Shown in pieces: positions 25,966-34,628 of a DNA stretch of 64,000 nucleotides. Each line of letters starts with the position of its first letter. Positions within the stretch are counted from its first letter, which is position 1. Both the position numbers and the translations under genes were made by a program. This DNA is from an uncultured bacterium (GTDB lineage Bacteria; Cyanobacteriota; Vampirovibrionia; Gastranaerophilales; JAILCC01). Under the pieces are notes generated by a model, which ran no database searches, was not told the DNA's origin, and saw only the letters and a list, made by a program, of their open reading frames with translations. The stretch is from contig CASDUJ010000027.1 in the NCBI GenBank assembly GCA_949283935.1, forward strand, positions 22,876 through 86,875, in the 5' to 3' direction.

Positions 25966-27138
25966 TTGATAAAGAAAAAAGACTTTGCAATATTATTTCT
26001 GTTGTTTATTTTTTTAATAATTTTTTGTAATGTTTCTTTTGCTGCTACTTATAATGATGCTGTTAGTGGTAAAGTTTCCAAAGATAAAATTACTAATGTC
26101 AAAAAAAACATAGATCTTAAAAGACAAAACGCAAGACAAAAAATAAAAGAACTAAAACTCAAGGAAACTAGAGAAATCAATAAACTTTATAAAAGTCAAG
26201 GTAATTTGGAAATAACCAAAAAAGAATTACAAATAACTACCCAAAATTTAGAAAATACCAAGCAAAAATTAGCAAAACTTCAAAACTCTTTAGATACAGC
26301 AACAATAAAATATAACCAAGATCAACAAGAAGTTGGGAAAAGACTTAGGGAAATATATAAAGGTGAAAGAATTAGTTTCTTAAATGTTATCTTTTTGGCA
26401 GAAAATATTAATACTTTGCTTGATAAAATTTACTATCAGCAATTAATTGCCAAAAAAGATACAGAGCAATTGAATAATTTAAAGAAACAAATTGCCCAAT
26501 TGGCAGATTACACAAAGCAAATAGAAGAACAAAAGCAAAGTGTATTGTATTCAATGGCGCGTATTCAAAATAAAAAAGATAAAATTGCTCAGGATATTTA
26601 CACAAGTCAATATTTAATTAAAAAACTTCAAACGGATAGAAGGACTTATGAACAAGCTGAAAGAGAACTTGCAAGACAATCTGACAAATTGACCCAGATG
26701 CTTCGTTCTGACGCAAAAACTGCCCAAAAATTTACAACAACTACCGATTTTATTATGCCTGTTAGAGGCCCCATCACTTCACCTTTTGGCTGGAGAACCC
26801 ACCCAATTTTTAAAAGTAGAAAATTTCATTCAGGTATAGATATTGCTGTCCCTATGGGAACACCTGTTAAATGTTCCAACTCTGGAGTAGTAGTTTATTC
26901 CGGTTGGTATGGCGGATATGGAAAAGTTGTAATTGTTAGCCATGGTACCTACAAAGGTAAACCTACATCAACTTTATACGCTCACCTCTCTCGCTATAAT
27001 GTAAGTAAAGGAGCAAAAGTTTCTAAAGGACAAATTATTGGACATTGTGGTTCGACAGGTTATTCTACAGGACCTCATGTGCATTTTGAAGTTCGTGTGA
27101 ATGGCAGCCCAGTTAGTCCTCTTAGTTATGCAAGATAA
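25966..27138 (+). CDS. EnvC-like murein hydrolase activator / M23 peptidase
   Basis: A secreted peptidoglycan-associated protein of 390 residues: signal peptide (MIKKKDFAILFLLFIFLIIF, cleaved near SFA), a long coiled coil (residues ~30-235, Lys/Gln/Glu heptads), and a C-terminal LytM/M23 domain. The zinc ligands look intact (FHSGIDIAVP for H-x3-D and GPHVHFEVR for HxH). EnvC itself lacks catalytic ligands and activates amidases, so this may be a true endopeptidase. The TTG at 25966 has GGGG 9 nt upstream and gives the cleanest signal peptide; a TTG at 25951 is also possible. Confidence 0.87.
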   Translation: MIKKKDFAILFLLFIFLIIFCNVSFAATYNDAVSGKVSKDKITNVKKNIDLKRQNARQKIKELKLKETREINKLYKSQGNLEITKKELQITTQNLENTKQKLAKLQNSLDTATIKYNQDQQEVGKRLREIYKGERISFLNVIFLAENINTLLDKIYYQQLIAKKDTEQLNNLKKQIAQLADYTKQIEEQKQSVLYSMARIQNKKDKIAQDIYTSQYLIKKLQTDRRTYEQAERELARQSDKLTQMLRSDAKTAQKFTTTTDFIMPVRGPITSPFGWRTHPIFKSRKFHSGIDIAVPMGTPVKCSNSGVVVYSGWYGGYGKVVIVSHGTYKGKPTSTLYAHLSRYNVSKGAKVSKGQIIGHCGSTGYSTGPHVHFEVRVNGSPVSPLSYAR

Positions 27139-27139
27139 T

Positions 27140-27868
27140 TTAATTTGCTGCGGAACGTAAGAGCATATCAGCTAAAATATTTGCTCCATCAAAATTTTGT
27201 GCTCTTAATTTTTGAGAAGCTTTTTGTACATCAAAATTTATAAATCTGTGTTCAACAGAAAAAATATTTTCTTTGTTTTCTTCAATATCTAAAACTACAT
27301 AACAAGCCTTTTGATCTCCGGTTAAAGGTCGACCTACACTTCCATCATTTACTATTGTTTGTTTTTCAATTTGATATCCGGCAGGGAAATGTGTATGTCC
27401 GCACAAAATCAAAGTTTCAGTAGTTCCTGTTAGCATTGGTCTTATTTCTTCTATGTTTTTACCCGGCATTATCCCTTCATCATTTTTGCGAGGTGAACCA
27501 TGGACCATTAAAATAGATGTGCCTCCAATTTTAATTGATTTTTGTTTTGGTAAATTTTTTAAATATTCTTTGTTTTCTTTAGTTATTGTATTTTTTGAGT
27601 ATTGTATTGCATTTTGTATAAAGTTGGGAAAATCAGGTATGTTTTCATCTATTATCATTAAATCTGTATTGCCTTGAATAATTTCAGTTTCATATTTTGT
27701 GGATAAATTTTTCGTAAAATTTATAGCTTCATTAGGTTCTGGCCCCATTATTGCTAAATCTCCTAATACCAAAATCTTTTTAATTTCCAATTTATCTATA
27801 TCTTTAAATACACTATTTATTGCTTCCATATTTCCATGTAAATCTGAAATTACAGCAACTTTTACCAT
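27140..27868 (-). CDS. Metallophosphoesterase (YfcE/calcineurin-like)
   Basis: A 242-residue single-domain metallophosphoesterase. It carries the five family blocks: VISDLHGNMEA, VLGDLAIMGPEP, IQGNTDLM, VHGSPR and CGHTHFPAGY, which hold the di-metal ligands. The C-terminus VNDGSVGRPLTGD is typical of YfcE/PrpE-related proteins that hydrolyse phosphodiesters or Ap4A-type compounds in the cytosol. AAGGAAG precedes the ATG. It is convergent with the M23 gene (1-nt gap) and divergent from ispG. Substrate unknown. Confidence 0.85.
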   Translation of the reverse strand: MVKVAVISDLHGNMEAINSVFKDIDKLEIKKILVLGDLAIMGPEPNEAINFTKNLSTKYETEIIQGNTDLMIIDENIPDFPNFIQNAIQYSKNTITKENKEYLKNLPKQKSIKIGGTSILMVHGSPRKNDEGIMPGKNIEEIRPMLTGTTETLILCGHTHFPAGYQIEKQTIVNDGSVGRPLTGDQKACYVVLDIEENKENIFSVEHRFINFDVQKASQKLRAQNFDGANILADMLLRSAAN

Positions 27869-27915
27869 TTTTTCTTCCTTTTTTGTGCTAACATTTTAAT
27901 TATAAAGGAAAAATT

Positions 27916-28965
27916 ATGTTAAAACGAAGAATTTCTAAAAAAATTAATATAGGTAACGTCGAAATAGGCGGGAATGCTCCTATTAGTGTACAATCTATGT
28001 GCAACACGGATACACGTGATATAAAAAAAACAATTAGGCAAATTCAAGAATTAACTGATGCAGGATGTGAACTTATAAGAGTTGCTGTTTTGGATAAAGA
28101 AGCCGCATTGGCTATAGGTGCTATTAAAAAAGAAATAAAAATTCCTATTATTGCTGATATTCATTTTGATTATAGACTTGCAATTGAATCTATAAAACAA
28201 GGTGTTGATGCTTTACGTCTTAACCCAGGTAATATAGGTAGGCAAGAATTTGTTGAAAAAGTTACAAAATTAGCAAAAGAAAGATTAATTCCTATCAGAA
28301 TTGGGATAAATACTGGTTCTTTAGAAAAAGAATTTCAAAAGCTTGATATTTCTTTACCGGAAAAAATGGTTTTGAGTGCTAAAAAACACATAAATATACT
28401 TGAAAATTTAGATTTTGATTTAATAAAAATATCGCTTAAATCTTCTTGTGTGACTACTATGATTGAAGCTTATGAGCTTTTAGCAAAAACAACAGATTAT
28501 CCTTTACATTTAGGAGTAACGGAAGCGGGCACAATTAAGGGTGGTTTAATTAAATCAGCTGTTGGAATAGGAACTTTGTTGCATGAAGGAATAGGTGATA
28601 CTATTAGAGTTTCTTTAACAGAAAATCCGGTTGAGGAAGTTTATGCAGGCTTTGAAATATTAAAGTCTTTAAATTTACGTAAAAGAGGAATTAATTTTAT
28701 TAGTTGTCCTACTTGTGGCAGGTGTAAATATGATCTTATAAGTCTTGCAAAACAAGTTGAAGAGAAATTTAAAGATGTGAAAAAACCTATAACTCTTGCT
28801 ATTATGGGTTGTCCTGTTAATGGTCCTGGTGAAGCAAAAAATGCAGATATTGGAGTAGCTGGAGGTGAAGGTTTTGTTTATGTTTTTCAAAAAGGCGAAA
28901 TTATTTTAAAATGTTCTCAAAATGAAGTATTCGCTGTGCTTGAAAATTTAATTGAGCAATATTAA
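27916..28965 (+). CDS. ispG: (E)-4-hydroxy-3-methylbut-2-enyl-diphosphate synthase
   Basis: Sixth enzyme of the MEP isoprenoid pathway, reducing MEcPP to HMBPP with a [4Fe-4S] cluster. The 349-residue two-domain bacterial form has VQSMCNTDTRD, LRLNPGNIG, and the cluster region SCPTCGRCKYDL with the terminal MGCPVNGPGEAKNADIGVAGG (the three Cys ligands and adjacent Asp). An in-window donor could be the small ferredoxin at 48473. Monocistronic in appearance. This pathway supplies precursors for the prenyl synthase at 45646. Confidence 0.96.
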   Translation: MLKRRISKKINIGNVEIGGNAPISVQSMCNTDTRDIKKTIRQIQELTDAGCELIRVAVLDKEAALAIGAIKKEIKIPIIADIHFDYRLAIESIKQGVDALRLNPGNIGRQEFVEKVTKLAKERLIPIRIGINTGSLEKEFQKLDISLPEKMVLSAKKHINILENLDFDLIKISLKSSCVTTMIEAYELLAKTTDYPLHLGVTEAGTIKGGLIKSAVGIGTLLHEGIGDTIRVSLTENPVEEVYAGFEILKSLNLRKRGINFISCPTCGRCKYDLISLAKQVEEKFKDVKKPITLAIMGCPVNGPGEAKNADIGVAGGEGFVYVFQKGEIILKCSQNEVFAVLENLIEQY

Positions 28966-28973
28966 CCCCTAAT

Positions 28974-29921
28974 TTATTTGGCAAATGCCAAAATATCTTC
29001 AACTAATTCATCTGAAGTTAGTCTGTAGTAGTGCATTAATTCTCTTTGCTCTCCACTTTGGCCAAATACATCTTTTGTTCCTATCCTTTTGACTTTGCAA
29101 GGATAGTTTTCGCTTAGTATTTCGCAAACGGTTGAACCTAAGCCACCATTTATTGAATGATTTTCTACGGTTACTATTTTCTTAGTTTTTTTGGCGCTTT
29201 CTATTATTGTTTCAGTATCAATAGGCTTTACTGTGTGAGCGTTTATTATTTCTGCATTTATTCCTTTTCCTTCTAAAATTTTTTTTGCGTTAATGCATTC
29301 TATAAGTGTTTCTCCATTTGTAACTATCGTTATGTCTTTACCTTCTGAAATTATTTTGGCATTATATGGAGTAAATTGATAAGAATCTTCGTCGTGAATA
29401 TTAGTTAAATTTGTTCGAGGCAATCTTATGTATACAGGACCTTTGTAATTGGCTGCAAATTTTATCATAGCTTTAGCTTCTATACTGTCGCAAGGAACCA
29501 TAACCAACATATTTGGAATCCCTCTCATAAGAGAAATATCCTCTAAAGCTTGATGACTCGCTCCATCTTCTCCTACTGTTACTCCAGCATGTGTGGCCAC
29601 AATTTTAACATTTAAATTTGAATAAGCAATGGTATTTCTTATTTGGTCGTATGCTCTTCCCGTTGCAAACATAGCAAAAGTACTGACAAATGCAATTTTT
29701 CCGCATGTTGCAAGCCCTGCTGCTGTACAAATTGCATCTTGTTCTGCTATTCCTGCATTAAAAAATCTTTCGGGAAATTTTTTTTCAAAATACATTGTCA
29801 TAGTTGAACAAGATAAATCTGCGTCTACTACAACTATATTTTCTTGAGTTTCTCCAAGTTCTACAAGGGTTTCTCCGTATGTTTTTCTCACAGATATAAT
29901 TTCTCCAGTTCTCATCCCCAT
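28974..29921 (-). CDS. Transketolase C-terminal subunit (split)
   Basis: The Pyr + C-terminal half of transketolase as a separate 315-residue protein. It contains RFFNAGIAEQDAICTAAGLA with the conserved Glu that activates ThDP, the helix HQALEDISLMRGIPNM and the C-terminal transketolase domain beginning KIVTVENHSINGGLGS. The partner half is encoded one base upstream (start overlaps the stop of the N-terminal gene). Split transketolases are common in anaerobes and also appear in sugar-modifying ThDP enzymes. This is the last gene of a five-gene minus-strand operon with glycan enzymes. Confidence 0.92.
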   Translation of the reverse strand: MGMRTGEIISVRKTYGETLVELGETQENIVVVDADLSCSTMTMYFEKKFPERFFNAGIAEQDAICTAAGLATCGKIAFVSTFAMFATGRAYDQIRNTIAYSNLNVKIVATHAGVTVGEDGASHQALEDISLMRGIPNMLVMVPCDSIEAKAMIKFAANYKGPVYIRLPRTNLTNIHDEDSYQFTPYNAKIISEGKDITIVTNGETLIECINAKKILEGKGINAEIINAHTVKPIDTETIIESAKKTKKIVTVENHSINGGLGSTVCEILSENYPCKVKRIGTKDVFGQSGEQRELMHYYRLTSDELVEDILAFAK

Positions 29922-30778
29922 TAGTTTTGCTCCTCTAATTCTTTTAATGCTGCCTCAAATTGTTCTTTGTTTGGGGCTTTTCCATGCCAAGCAGCTGTAT
30001 TTTCCATAAATGAAACACCTTTGCCTTTTACTGTGTTTGCTATTATTGCAACAGGTTTTTTGTTTTCAATTGCAAGTTCTTTAGCTTTTTCATATACACT
30101 AAAAATTCTTTCTATATTGTGTCCGTCTACTTCAAGAGTTTGCCACCCAAAACTTTGAAATTTTTTGTCAATAGGATGAATTGTTTTGACACATTCTGTG
30201 TGTCCATCAATTTGATAGCAATTTCGGTCAACAATAGCTATTAAATTATCAAGTTTGTGGTGTCCTGCACTCATCATAGCTTCGTATATTTGCCCTTCTT
30301 GCATTTCTCCATCTCCTATGTAGGCATATACGAATGAATTAATTTTATCAAGTTTTAGCCCTAATGCCATTCCGCAAGCTATAGACAAACCTTGCCCTAA
30401 AGAACCTGTGGAAATTTCAATTCCACTCAAAGAATTTGAACAAGGATGTCCTTGACATTTAGATCCAAATTTTCTAAAATTCATTAAATCTTTTTTGTCA
30501 AAATATCCTTCTTCTGCTAGAACACAATATAAAACAGCTGATGCATGACCTTTTGAAAGAACAAATCTGTCACGTGTAATAAAATCTTTGCTTTTGTCCC
30601 AAGCTTTATTGTGTTTTAAAACCTTTTTGTATAATGTTAAAATTAATTCAACTGCACTGAAATTCCCTCCCAAATGCCCAGATTGGGCATTGTAAACCAT
30701 TTTCAGAATTTCAATTCTTATTTCTTTGGCAATTTTTTCTAATTTTAATAATTCATTAGCTGATAATTTAGTTTGCAT
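29921..30778 (-). CDS. Transketolase N-terminal subunit (split)
   Basis: The ThDP-phosphate-binding half, 285 residues. Motifs: VYNAQSGHLGGNFSAVEL, RDRFVLSKGHASAVLY, GSLGQGLSIACGMALG, and the ThDP-Mg site YIGDGEMQEGQIYEAMMSAG with VDRN. The active heterodimer with the next gene would move two-carbon units between sugar phosphates, here either in central metabolism or for a special sugar in surface glycan synthesis. Position in the operon between a glycosyltransferase and the C-terminal half makes the second reading plausible. Confidence 0.92.
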   Translation of the reverse strand: MQTKLSANELLKLEKIAKEIRIEILKMVYNAQSGHLGGNFSAVELILTLYKKVLKHNKAWDKSKDFITRDRFVLSKGHASAVLYCVLAEEGYFDKKDLMNFRKFGSKCQGHPCSNSLSGIEISTGSLGQGLSIACGMALGLKLDKINSFVYAYIGDGEMQEGQIYEAMMSAGHHKLDNLIAIVDRNCYQIDGHTECVKTIHPIDKKFQSFGWQTLEVDGHNIERIFSVYEKAKELAIENKKPVAIIANTVKGKGVSFMENTAAWHGKAPNKEQFEAALKELEEQN

Positions 30779-30779
30779 T

Positions 30780-31526
30780 CTAATACTCTCTTCTATGTAA
30801 TTTGTGTTCTAGCGGAATTTTTAATAAAAATAAAGGAATTGTTGGAAACATTCTTTTTAATCTGCTCGGTTGACATAAAAGTCTGTAAAACCACTCTAAA
30901 CCTAATTTTTGAAAAATTTGCGGAGCTCTTTTTAGTTTTTTTGACCAAACATCAAAACTTCCTCCAACTCCTATCATTATAGAACTTTTTGCAATTTTTT
31001 TAAAGTTTTGCAAAAATATTTCTTGTTTTGGAAACCCCAATCCTGCTAATAGTATTTCTGGCTCTGCATTTTTGAGTTCTGATAAAATTTCCTTTTCTTC
31101 ACTTTCATTAAAATAACCATTGTGTGAATAAACTATTCTTAAATTTGGTAAAGTTTGAAGAAGTTCTTTTTTAGCTCTGTTAATTGTTTCTTCGTCTGCA
31201 CCTACTAATGCTACTTTTAATCCTCTTTTTTCTGCTTCTTTTAAACATTCAAAGGCAAGTTCAATTCCAGGAATTCTTTTTGTATTTATTCCCAATATTT
31301 TTAATGCAATTACAATTCCTATTCCGTCAGGAATAATCCAATCTGCTGTTTTTATTAATTTCGATAACGCAGCATTTTTGTACGATTTTGTAATCATTTC
31401 AGGGTTAATTGTTATAACTTGTTGAGGAGTTTGCGAGCTTAAAAGAGAAGCTTTTACTTCTTCTTTAGTAGTAATATCAATTGGTAAGCCAAATAAACAA
31501 GTTCTCTTTCTTTTATTTTCATTCAT
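30780..31526 (-). CDS. WecG/TagA/CpsF family glycosyltransferase (GT26)
   Basis: A 248-residue GT26 enzyme that adds N-acetylmannosamine-type sugars to lipid-linked precursors in teichoic acid, enterobacterial common antigen or secondary cell-wall polymer synthesis. Seen: FGLPIDITTKEEV, the TINPEMI segment, DWIIPDGIGIV with the conserved Asp, LVGADEETINRAK, and GLGFPKQEIFL with GVGGSFDVW. The basic C-terminus (LCQPSRLKRMFP) probably binds membrane. It lies between csaB-like and transketolase genes. A WecA/TagO homologue is encoded at 44653. Confidence 0.9.
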   Translation of the reverse strand: MNENKRKRTCLFGLPIDITTKEEVKASLLSSQTPQQVITINPEMITKSYKNAALSKLIKTADWIIPDGIGIVIALKILGINTKRIPGIELAFECLKEAEKRGLKVALVGADEETINRAKKELLQTLPNLRIVYSHNGYFNESEEKEILSELKNAEPEILLAGLGFPKQEIFLQNFKKIAKSSIMIGVGGSFDVWSKKLKRAPQIFQKLGLEWFYRLLCQPSRLKRMFPTIPLFLLKIPLEHKLHRREY

Positions 31527-31532
31527 AATTAT

Positions 31533-32621
31533 TTATTCTATCACCTTTATGAAAAAATCTACATTTTGTTGCGATTTTTTTACTAATATATTTGTTTTTA
31601 GTGCAGTTCTTGCGGGATTAAATTCTTTTAACCATAACATTTTTGAACTTAATATTTCTGGGTCAAAATTTTCTATGTCAATATATTTTAATCCAAGTTC
31701 ATTGCAAAATGCCTCTGTTTTAGGGTCGTATGAAATCATTAATATTGATTTCTCCGCATTTATTGTGCATAATCCAGCGTGAAATCGCATTGCAATCATA
31801 TAATCCATATTCTGTAATAATTCTATGTTCTTTTCTATGTCTGTTTCTTCGAAAAATTCAATAAAAGCTTTAGGGGCTAATTTATGCAGTAACTTTCCAA
31901 ATTCTATCATTATTTCTTTGTCAGAATTTTTTTGCAAACAAATCAATTTGTAATCAAATTCATTGTGGGGAAAATTTTTTAAAATAGCTTGGGCAAGTAA
32001 AACAAGTTTTTCGGATGTTAATGATTTCCATGTTCTTAGCTGAATTCCTAGCTTTTTCTTTTCTATGCTATTCAATATTTCACCGTATATTACTTCTTCT
32101 TTATTTGAATTTTGCCTAACATTTTGGGTAAATGCCCATAATAAATCAGCAGTATGTTCTGCTGAGATATCGTGTTTTATTAATGTGTCGTAGCTTTTTT
32201 CATCTCTTAATGTTACAAGAGATGCTTTTTTCAAAAATTTGTATGTTAGTTTTTGAGCAACAAAACTGTTTATTGGTCCTATACCTTGAGCTAAAAGTAT
32301 AAATTTTTTCTTAAAAAAAATTGCCAAATATATTAAAGCTAAATAATACAAAATACTTTTTAAACTCGTTATGTCTTGTAAAACACTTCCTCCTGGAAAT
32401 ATTAAGTAATCGCAAGATTTTATTTCTTTTATTATTGCTCTAAAATCAAAACGGTATATTCCGTTTGCTCCAAAATTTTTCCTAATTATATGTGGACTTT
32501 GGGAAATTACACTTATTTCTGCTTCTTTATAATAAAAATGCAAAACATCAATAAAATACTTTAATATGGCTTCGTCCCCAAAATTTCCAAAACCAAAATA
32601 TCCTGCTAACAAAAATTTCAT
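31533..32621 (-). CDS. csaB: Polysaccharide pyruvyl transferase, CsaB-like
   Basis: The 362-residue protein matches CsaB: GYFGFGNFGDEAILK at the N-terminus, the LIFPGGSVLQD segment, the sugar-binding LLAQGIGPI and MAMRFHAGL-like motif (here YMIAMRFHAGLCTINA) with the catalytic His region. CsaB adds a pyruvyl ketal to the ManNAc of a secondary cell-wall polymer, which then serves as the ligand for SLH-domain proteins. With a TagA-like glycosyltransferase next door this is a coherent pairing. It overlaps the upstream kinase by 4 nt. Confidence 0.9.
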   Translation of the reverse strand: MKFLLAGYFGFGNFGDEAILKYFIDVLHFYYKEAEISVISQSPHIIRKNFGANGIYRFDFRAIIKEIKSCDYLIFPGGSVLQDITSLKSILYYLALIYLAIFFKKKFILLAQGIGPINSFVAQKLTYKFLKKASLVTLRDEKSYDTLIKHDISAEHTADLLWAFTQNVRQNSNKEEVIYGEILNSIEKKKLGIQLRTWKSLTSEKLVLLAQAILKNFPHNEFDYKLICLQKNSDKEIMIEFGKLLHKLAPKAFIEFFEETDIEKNIELLQNMDYMIAMRFHAGLCTINAEKSILMISYDPKTEAFCNELGLKYIDIENFDPEILSSKMLWLKEFNPARTALKTNILVKKSQQNVDFFIKVIE

Positions 32622-33565
32622 AGCTGCTCTGTATTGTTGTAATAATCAATAACTTTGTCCTTTGATGGAATGGATTTTATTGCACCAATTCCTTGAACTT
32701 GATAATAATTCATTACTAATGCAAGTCTAAGAGCTTCAAATGGCGTGTATCCTTGTACTAAACCATATAAAAATGCTCCGTTAAATACATCCCCTGAACC
32801 CGTTGTGTCTACTAATTCTTCTGTTTCAATAAAAGATTTAGTAATAATTTCTCCGTTGTAACCTAATGATATAGTTCCATTTGCTTCTCTCACAATTATT
32901 GTATTTACCCCTTTATCCCATAAAGTTTTTATCACAAGATCTGCTGAGGCTAGTCCATATAAAGGCTTTATATCATGTTCTAAATTTACAAACATAATAT
33001 CTGTATATGGTAAGATTTCTTCAAAACTTTCTTTGGCTTCTTCTGGTTCCCAAACTCTTGAAGTGTAATTCAAATCATAAGCTACTTTTATATCATTTTC
33101 TTTAGCAATTTTGAAAGCTGTTTTTACTGCTTCTCTTGCACTTAATGACAAAGATTGAGTTATGCCTGTAGAGTATACTATTTGTGTGTTTTTTAGGTAT
33201 TCGGTGTTTATATTGGATTCACTTAAGGCAGTTGCTGCAGTTTTTTTGCGATAATAAACAAATTCCTTTTTGCCATTTGGGCATCTTGCTATGATATAAA
33301 GTCCGTTTGCTCCTTCTGCTAACCTAGTTTGACTGGTGTCAAGCCCTTCACAAGCCCATGCGTCAAGTAAAAAATCTTTTAAATAATCATTTCCAACTAC
33401 TGTTATATACCCAACTTTAGCACCAAGACGCGAAGCTGCAACGGCAGTTGCCATAGTGTCTCCTCCAAAATATTTGTTTAAGACATCAGCATAAGCAAGA
33501 CTTTTATCTGTAGATAATTCTATTAAACTTTCTCCAATACATACAATATCAGTTTTTTCAAACAT
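32618..33565 (-). CDS. PfkB-family carbohydrate kinase (2-keto-3-deoxygluconate kinase-like)
   Basis: A ~315-residue ribokinase-fold sugar kinase: VCIGESLIELSTD, YFGGDTMATAVAASRLGAK, and the anion-hole/catalytic DTTGSGDVFNGAFLYG. Sequence style is closest to KdgK kinases that phosphorylate ketodeoxygluconate or similar hexose acids. As first gene of the operon, it may supply a phosphorylated sugar for the glycan made by its neighbours or for the split transketolase. I chose the ATG at 33565 (MFEKTD) over an earlier one at 33592; neither has a strong ribosome site. Confidence 0.85.
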   Translation of the reverse strand: MFEKTDIVCIGESLIELSTDKSLAYADVLNKYFGGDTMATAVAASRLGAKVGYITVVGNDYLKDFLLDAWACEGLDTSQTRLAEGANGLYIIARCPNGKKEFVYYRKKTAATALSESNINTEYLKNTQIVYSTGITQSLSLSAREAVKTAFKIAKENDIKVAYDLNYTSRVWEPEEAKESFEEILPYTDIMFVNLEHDIKPLYGLASADLVIKTLWDKGVNTIIVREANGTISLGYNGEIITKSFIETEELVDTTGSGDVFNGAFLYGLVQGYTPFEALRLALVMNYYQVQGIGAIKSIPSKDKVIDYYNNTEQL

Positions 33566-33643
33566 ATTTTTTCTCAAATTTATTACTACCATTTTCTATC
33601 ACAGTAATAACTTTCGGTCAATGTTTTTCTTTTTAAATATAAA

Positions 33644-33674
33644 AAAAGAGCCAAAAATTTTGCTTGGCTCTTTT
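33644..33674 (-). terminator. Rho-independent terminator
   Basis: An 11-bp stem (33644-33654 with 33664-33674) with a nine-base loop is followed, on the minus strand, by a run of T. It lies directly after the lipoprotein gene at 33691 and separates it from the kinase operon that starts at 33565. It is nearly symmetric, so it could also work on the plus strand. Confidence 0.85.
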
Positions 33675-33690
33675 AATAATATCAAAAAAT

Positions 33691-34146
33691 TTATTTACCT
33701 GCGTTCTTTTGGTATTCTCTTTCTCTTTGAACTCTTTCTTTTTCTCTTTGATCAAGATATTTTTGATAAGTTTTCTTTTGTTTTTCATCTAAAATACCCA
33801 TCAAAGCTGTGTCGTATGCAGCTCTTTCTGCTGCTAGTTGTTCTCTCATTTCATTAGCTGCAGCTCTGTATTTCTCATGATTTTCTTTTCTTTGAGCTTC
33901 AGTAAAGTTTTTTGTTCCGTCAAGGTCTAAAAGAGTTTCTCTCTTTTGTTCCATGTTTTTACGAATGGTTTCCATTTTTTGTCTTTGAGCTGTTCTTATG
34001 TCAGCTAATTTTTTGTTTTGTTCAGGTGTTAAATTCAATTGTTGATAAATGCTAACAGATTTTGGAACTTCTGGTCCGCTTTTTTTGCCACAACCTGCTA
34101 TTGCAATAACTGAACATAATGCTAAAGTTAACAATACTTTTTTCAT
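33691..34146 (-). CDS. Spy/CpxP-like periplasmic lipoprotein
   Basis: A 151-residue lipoprotein: signal peptide MKKVLLTLALCSVIAIAGC with a clear lipobox (AIAGC). The mature part is all helical and highly charged, with LNLTPEQNKKLADIRTAQRQ (an LTxxQ-like motif) and LMGILDEKQKKTYQKYLDQ near the end, the arrangement of Spy/CpxP envelope chaperones. Family assignment is by motif and composition, so moderate. It is an isolated gene with its own terminator. A role in envelope stress is inferred. Confidence 0.75.
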   Translation of the reverse strand: MKKVLLTLALCSVIAIAGCGKKSGPEVPKSVSIYQQLNLTPEQNKKLADIRTAQRQKMETIRKNMEQKRETLLDLDGTKNFTEAQRKENHEKYRAAANEMREQLAAERAAYDTALMGILDEKQKKTYQKYLDQREKERVQREREYQKNAGK

Positions 34147-34232
34147 AATTCTCCTACATGATTAACATATCTACTTAACCATCGCAATTATACACCAATT
34201 TCTCAAATTTTGCTAAAAATATTTTTCAGCAC

Positions 34233-34261
34233 TTGCAAACAATGTTAATATTTGTTATTAT
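34233..34261 (+). promoter_or_regulatory. Candidate promoter for the hypothetical gene at 34289
   Basis: TTGCAA (34233-34238) and TATTAT (34256-34261) are 17 bp apart. A second choice, TGATATAAT at 34269-34277, is a good extended -10 but would start transcription almost at the ribosome site. The gap of 142 bp lies between divergent genes. Confidence 0.35.
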
Positions 34262-34288
34262 ATAAATATGATATAATAAGGCTGTGAT

Positions 34289-34624
34289 ATGAACGAAGAT
34301 ATGCAAGATGTTTTGCTTGTAGATTATAAATCTGATAAAATTAGATTTAAATTGACTTATGGCTATTTGGACAAAATCTATGAAGCATTTAATTTTAAAA
34401 CACAAAAAAATGAAAGTATAGAAAAGTTTATTCTTAACTTAGATAACGAAGCCATGCCTGATAACCAATATCTCCTTTTGGAAGATATGTCTATGCAAGA
34501 TAATAAAGTTTTTAATGTTGAACTGAATTTGGATGGGCTAGCTTATAAAGGTCAAGGAAAAATTTCCAAATTTTTTGGACCGCAAGGGCTAAATATAGAT
34601 TTACACTTATTGGAAGAAAATTAA
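34289..34624 (+). CDS. Hypothetical protein (111 residues)
   Basis: Not recognised. A soluble, acidic protein with no signal or membrane segment. AAGG lies 8 nt before the ATG. The predicted layout is a short helix-sheet fold with a conserved-looking core around VELNLDGLAYKGQGKISKFF. It is convergent with the membrane hypothetical at 34629 (4 nt apart). The coding frame is consistent with neighbours in AT bias and codon use, so I take it as real. Confidence 0.65.
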   Translation: MNEDMQDVLLVDYKSDKIRFKLTYGYLDKIYEAFNFKTQKNESIEKFILNLDNEAMPDNQYLLLEDMSMQDNKVFNVELNLDGLAYKGQGKISKFFGPQGLNIDLHLLEEN

Positions 34625-34628
34625 CAAA

